Position numbers and translations under genes: made by a program. The notes under the pieces were generated by a model. It ran no database searches. It saw only the letters and a list, made by a program, of their open reading frames with translations, and had not been told where the DNA came from. From Selenomonadaceae bacterium (GTDB lineage Bacteria; Bacillota; Negativicutes; Selenomonadales; Selenomonadaceae), in the NCBI GenBank assembly GCA_016286075.1, contig JAEERZ010000077.1:1-9244 (forward strand): a stretch of DNA of 9,244 nucleotides. The letters run 5' to 3'. Of this stretch, positions 6,958 to 9,244 are shown one piece after another (positions within the stretch are counted from its first letter, which is position 1; the number at the start of each line of letters is the position of its first letter).

Positions 6958-7263
6958 TCACTTCCCGGTCTCGTCCTGCCGCAGACGTCCCAGAATGGTC
7001 TTGTAGCCGTCCGCGCCGTAATTCAGGCAGCGCTTGACGCGGCTGATCGTCGCCGTGCTCGCGCCCGTCCGCGCCACGATATCGTCGTAAGTATGGCCCG
7101 CGTCCAGCATGCGGGCCACCTCAAGCCGCTGCGCCAGCGCTTTTAGCTCGCTGATGGTGCATATATCCTCGAAGAACTGGTAACATTCCTCGGTATCCTG
7201 CAGTAGAAGAACGGCCTCGCAAAGCTGATCCGTCAGGTTATCCTTCAGTTTCGGATTGACCAT
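6958..7263 (-). CDS. yerC: YerC/HisR-like TrpR-family transcriptional regulator
   Basis: This 101-residue all-helical protein matches the TrpR-superfamily YerC/YecD group. The helix-turn-helix is visible at about 58-80 (DDIVARTGASTATISRVKR), preceded by SELKALAQRLEVARML, as in TrpR relatives. Members of this group in Firmicutes have been linked to control of histidine biosynthesis genes (HisR-type); here hisZ follows after 9 nt and the hisG operon lies about 3 kb away, which fits. I chose the ATG at 7263 because AAGGCGGTG fits as its SD; a GTG three codons upstream is itself part of that SD. It sits behind its own promoter and terminator-insulated from hlyD. Likely a histidine-responsive repressor that may also regulate itself; the effector is inferred, not seen. 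Confidence 0.88.
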   Translation of the reverse strand: MVNPKLKDNLTDQLCEAVLLLQDTEECYQFFEDICTISELKALAQRLEVARMLDAGHTYDDIVARTGASTATISRVKRCLNYGADGYKTILGRLRQDETGK

Positions 7264-7269
7264 ACAAAA

Positions 7270-7278
7270 CACCGCCTT
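7270..7278 (-). promoter_or_regulatory. Ribosome binding site that fixes the yerC start
   Basis: AAGGCGGTG on the minus strand ends 6 nt before the ATG at 7263. It contains the only upstream alternative start (GTG at 7272), which would then lack an SD at normal distance. Confidence 0.65.
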
Positions 7279-7291
7279 AACTTTATTCCTT

Positions 7292-7306
7292 TACTTTGTG
7301 AAAATA
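7292..7306. promoter_or_regulatory. Imperfect palindrome at the yerC transcription start (weak operator candidate)
   Basis: TACTTT-GTG-AAAATA has arms matching at five of six positions and lies just downstream of the -10 box, around the expected +1. It resembles the hisG palindrome only loosely (CTTT and AAA halves). Position suits autoregulation, but AT-rich chance matches are common. Confidence 0.25.
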
Positions 7307-7313
7307 CTGTTTC

Positions 7314-7341
7314 ATTATAACATAATTGTCTCAGTATGCAA
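7314..7341 (-). promoter_or_regulatory. Extended -10 promoter for yerC-hisZ-HD
   Basis: A perfect extended -10 element TGTTATAAT occupies 7322-7314 on the minus strand. A weak -35 (TTGCAT, 7341-7336) lies 16 nt upstream. It begins only 5 nt beyond the T-tract of the hlyD terminator. Predicted start is near 7307. Confidence 0.75.
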
Positions 7342-7345
7342 GCAT

Positions 7346-7393
7346 AAAAGAACGGCATAAAGGATTTTCATTCCGAAAAGCCCTTATGCCGTT
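7346..7393 (-). terminator. Strong intrinsic terminator after hlyD
   Basis: Arms at 7351-7369 and 7375-7393 pair at 17 of 19 positions around a 5 nt loop; the outer ten pairs are perfect (AACGGCATAA). On the minus strand the stem is followed by CTTTTATG. It starts 4 nt after the hlyD stop and separates alaS-hlyD transcription from the yerC promoter. Confidence 0.9.
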
Positions 7394-7397
7394 AATC

Positions 7398-8399
7398 TCA
7401 ATTCAACGAAACTTTTACCGTGGTTCGTTCCGCAGGACGAATCAATACCCCTTCATGCGACGGAATCGAGATACGGATTGTCAATTTATCCGCATGGGGA
7501 TTATCAGGACGCGTCCCTTCCGTCCCTTTAGGCGCATCGGTTCCATTTGCTTCGGAGGGTTCCACGATTTCCGTCACGCTGCCTAAAAAATCATGTCCCC
7601 CCAGCGTATAGGAAACCATTTGGCCTACAAAAAGAAGCTCCTTGTAAGAAGGCGCCGCATACGCTTCTATCCAAAGATCTCCTGTATCCCCGATGCGAAA
7701 AACGACCTCGCCGGGATGAATATCTTTCCCTTCCGCTATATCGACCCGATATGCCACGCCCGCAACCGGAGCCGTCAATTCTGTCGCACCGGACGCCTGC
7801 TGAGCAGCAGCCAAAGCTGCTTCTGCTTGACGAACTTGCAATTCAGCACGTCGAATCGATTCCGGATTCGGAGGAAGCGTCACTGTCTGATAGGAAACAG
7901 AACCGCCGGCAAGCGCTTGCTGATAAGCGGCCTCTGCCGCATCGCGTTCTTGCGCGCTGACTCCTCCCACATCGTAAAGGAATTGGGTCTTCTCATAACG
8001 GGAACGAGCGGCTTCAACATCCTCGCCGCCACCGCCGCCGAAAACCGGCTGCATCGTCACGATTCCCACTTGCAGCTCTTCCAAATTTCGTTTTGACAAT
8101 GCGAGATTTGATTCCAATTGTTGTATTTGGTCGGGAGATACTTTCACCTTGATCTTGGCTAAAACCTGTCCCTGCGCCACAACGTCTCCATCGTTGATCA
8201 AAACCTCTTCAACCGTGCCCGCTGCGCGCGCACGCGCTTGTACCATATGCCCGACAACTTCCGCCTCGACGATGGAAAGCGTCCGATGGCTCGATTGATA
8301 CAGCCACACGCTTCCGGCGCATAAAAAAGCCAACGCAAGCAATGTAACAAAACCGTACTTTATAACCGCATGCGCTTTATCGCTGATATCGACTTCCAA
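7398..8399 (-). CDS. HlyD/EmrA-like membrane-fusion (periplasmic adaptor) protein
   Basis: The 333-residue protein has the layout of adaptor subunits that link an inner-membrane exporter to an outer-membrane channel. There is a short cytoplasmic N terminus, one membrane helix (about 14-34), a first biotinyl-lipoyl half (about 52-86, around ARAAGTVEEVLINDG), an alpha-helical hairpin rich in Gln, Ala and Glu (about 88-203), the second lipoyl half (about 207-237, with LTAPVAGVAYRV), then a beta-barrel region to the end. A Gly-rich turn (about 120-125) and a polar insert (about 281-303) are distinctive. The start is TTG: an in-frame TAG lies five codons upstream, and AGGGGG lies 7 nt before it. 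It follows alaS by 30 bp and is closed by a terminator. No transporter partner is in the window. Sampled lines have lower GC than neighbours. Exported substrate unknown. Confidence 0.88.
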   Translation of the reverse strand: MEVDISDKAHAVIKYGFVTLLALAFLCAGSVWLYQSSHRTLSIVEAEVVGHMVQARARAAGTVEEVLINDGDVVAQGQVLAKIKVKVSPDQIQQLESNLALSKRNLEELQVGIVTMQPVFGGGGGEDVEAARSRYEKTQFLYDVGGVSAQERDAAEAAYQQALAGGSVSYQTVTLPPNPESIRRAELQVRQAEAALAAAQQASGATELTAPVAGVAYRVDIAEGKDIHPGEVVFRIGDTGDLWIEAYAAPSYKELLFVGQMVSYTLGGHDFLGSVTEIVEPSEANGTDAPKGTEGTRPDNPHADKLTIRISIPSHEGVLIRPAERTTVKVSLN

Positions 8400-8406
8400 A
8401 ATCCCG

Positions 8407-8412
8407 CCCCCT
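8407..8412 (-). promoter_or_regulatory. Ribosome binding site supporting the TTG start of the HlyD gene
   Basis: AGGGGG on the minus strand is 7 nt from the TTG at 8399. No ATG or GTG lies between the upstream in-frame TAG (8417-8415) and this TTG. Confidence 0.6.
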
Positions 8413-8429
8413 GGCTACACGCGTTCCCG

Positions 8430-9244
8430 TCATTCCAGCCCAAGCTGTGCCTTCAGAGCTTTATGCGCCGCTTCCATAGCTTGCGGAATCTTTTCCGGCT
8501 CCTTGCCGCCGGCCTGCGCCATCTCCGGACGCCCGCCGCCGCCTCCTCCAACTGTCGTTGCGGCCTCCTTGATCAGCTTCCCGGCGTGGACGCCTTTCGC
8601 AACCGCTTCTTTGGAAGCTTTCGCGACAATGCTCACCTTTTCGTCTATGACCGCGCAAAGAAGCACGACGCCGTTGGTCAATTTCGCTTCCATCAGGTCG
8701 GCCATCTCGCGAAGCGCGTCCATGCTCTCGACGTTCGCCTTGCCAGTCACGAACTGCACGTCGCCATAAGTCTGCACCGCCATCAGGAGCTTCTGCGCGT
8801 CGGCCTTCTCCCGCATCCGCTGGACCTCGTCCAGCTTCTTCCTGGTTTCCTTGTAATCCGCCGCGAACGTGGAAAGCTTTTGCACAACTTCCGTATCGCG
8901 GCACTTCAAAATCTCCGCGGCCTGAGACAGCGCTTGCGCCCTCTCCTGCGCCCAGTGCAGCGCCGCTTCGCCGGTAATCGCCTCGATGCGTCGAACGCCC
9001 GCAGCTACGCCTGTCTCGCTGACAATCTTGAACATGCCGATCTGCCCGACGTTCGAGACGTGGGAACCGCCACAAAGCTCCATACTGAAACCCGGCACGG
9101 TCACGACGCGCACGACGTCGCCGTACTTCTCGCCGAACAACGCCATCGCGCCCTTCGCTTTCGCCTCGTCCTGCTTCATCTGGGCAATCTCGACGTCCTT
9201 CGCCTGCAGGATGACGTGGTTGACAAGCTCTTCCACATCTATCA
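8430..9244 (-). CDS. alaS: Alanyl-tRNA synthetase AlaS, C-terminal part (5' end beyond window)
   Basis: AlaS charges tRNA-Ala and clears mischarged Ser/Gly in cis. About 270 C-terminal residues are visible, reading in from the window edge with no internal stop. They cover the end of the editing domain (GAMALFGEKYGD, then SMELCGGSHV with zinc-ligand-type Cys and His, and GVRRIEAITG), a helical linker (about 95-150 of the visible part), and the C-terminal DHHA1-type domain ending in a Gly-rich segment (GGGGGGRPEMAQAGG) and the terminal helix. This arrangement is standard for the AlaS C terminus. The usual GGTH of the editing site reads GGSH here. The catalytic aminoacylation domain lies outside the window. 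The stop is TGA at 8432-8430, 30 bp before the HlyD-family gene, with no terminator between. Confidence 0.96.
   Translation of the reverse strand, partial: IDVEELVNHVILQAKDVEIAQMKQDEAKAKGAMALFGEKYGDVVRVVTVPGFSMELCGGSHVSNVGQIGMFKIVSETGVAAGVRRIEAITGEAALHWAQERAQALSQAAEILKCRDTEVVQKLSTFAADYKETRKKLDEVQRMREKADAQKLLMAVQTYGDVQFVTGKANVESMDALREMADLMEAKLTNGVVLLCAVIDEKVSIVAKASKEAVAKGVHAGKLIKEAATTVGGGGGGRPEMAQAGGKEPEKIPQAMEAAHKALKAQLGLE

Noticed and set aside
6367..7146. 259-codon plus-strand frame opposite hisZ and yerC
   Set aside because: It is antisense to two clear genes, rich in Arg, His and Leu, with no motif or ribosome site seen.
8354..8399. Lipoprotein signal in the HlyD-family protein (Cys27 in the membrane helix)
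   Set aside because: The residue before the Cys is Leu, not Gly, Ala or Ser, and the helix looks like an uncleaved membrane anchor.

Overview
This window looks like chromosome from a GC-rich Firmicute, most likely a diderm Negativicute (Selenomonas-like). The clues are short-form HisG with a separate HisZ subunit, a YerC-type TrpR-family regulator next to hisZ, an HlyD-type envelope adaptor, and fairly high GC with Gram-positive-like Shine-Dalgarno sites. The taxon is inferred from gene content only. Nothing in the window looks like a phage, insertion sequence, CRISPR array, tRNA or rRNA. The window is densely coding, with no gene-free stretch over 150 bp.

Region 1 (1-4226, minus strand) is the 5' part of a histidine operon, in the order hisG-hisD-hisC-hisB-hisH. 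hisH is cut by the window edge, and hisA/hisF/hisI presumably follow outside. The genes overlap by 1-4 nt, abut or lie 5 nt apart, with SD sites inside the preceding reading frames, so translation is probably coupled. A near-consensus sigma-A promoter and a perfect AT-rich palindrome precede hisG.

Region 2 (4300-5247, plus strand) is a D-2-hydroxyacid dehydrogenase gene divergent from the his operon. It ends 1 nt from the stop codon of the convergent gene in region 3.

Region 3 (5249-7341, minus strand) is a second histidine-linked unit. It has its own extended -10 promoter and runs yerC/hisR-like regulator, hisZ (regulatory partner of HisG), then a small HD-domain phosphohydrolase overlapping hisZ by 4 nt. 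HisG and HisZ, normally one complex, are thus encoded in two units separated by an oppositely oriented gene.

Region 4 (7346-9244, minus strand) holds the 3' end of alaS, then 30 bp later an HlyD/EmrA-like membrane-fusion protein with a TTG start and locally lower GC. A strong intrinsic terminator begins 4 nt after its stop codon. No partner transporter is visible.

Most of the content is conventional. The points most worth a second look are the HD-domain protein coupled to hisZ (a candidate for the histidinol-phosphate phosphatase that this monofunctional-HisB pathway still needs), the local TrpR-family regulator with possible operator palindromes, and the orphan HlyD adaptor. I found no clear evidence of a wholly new multi-gene system.
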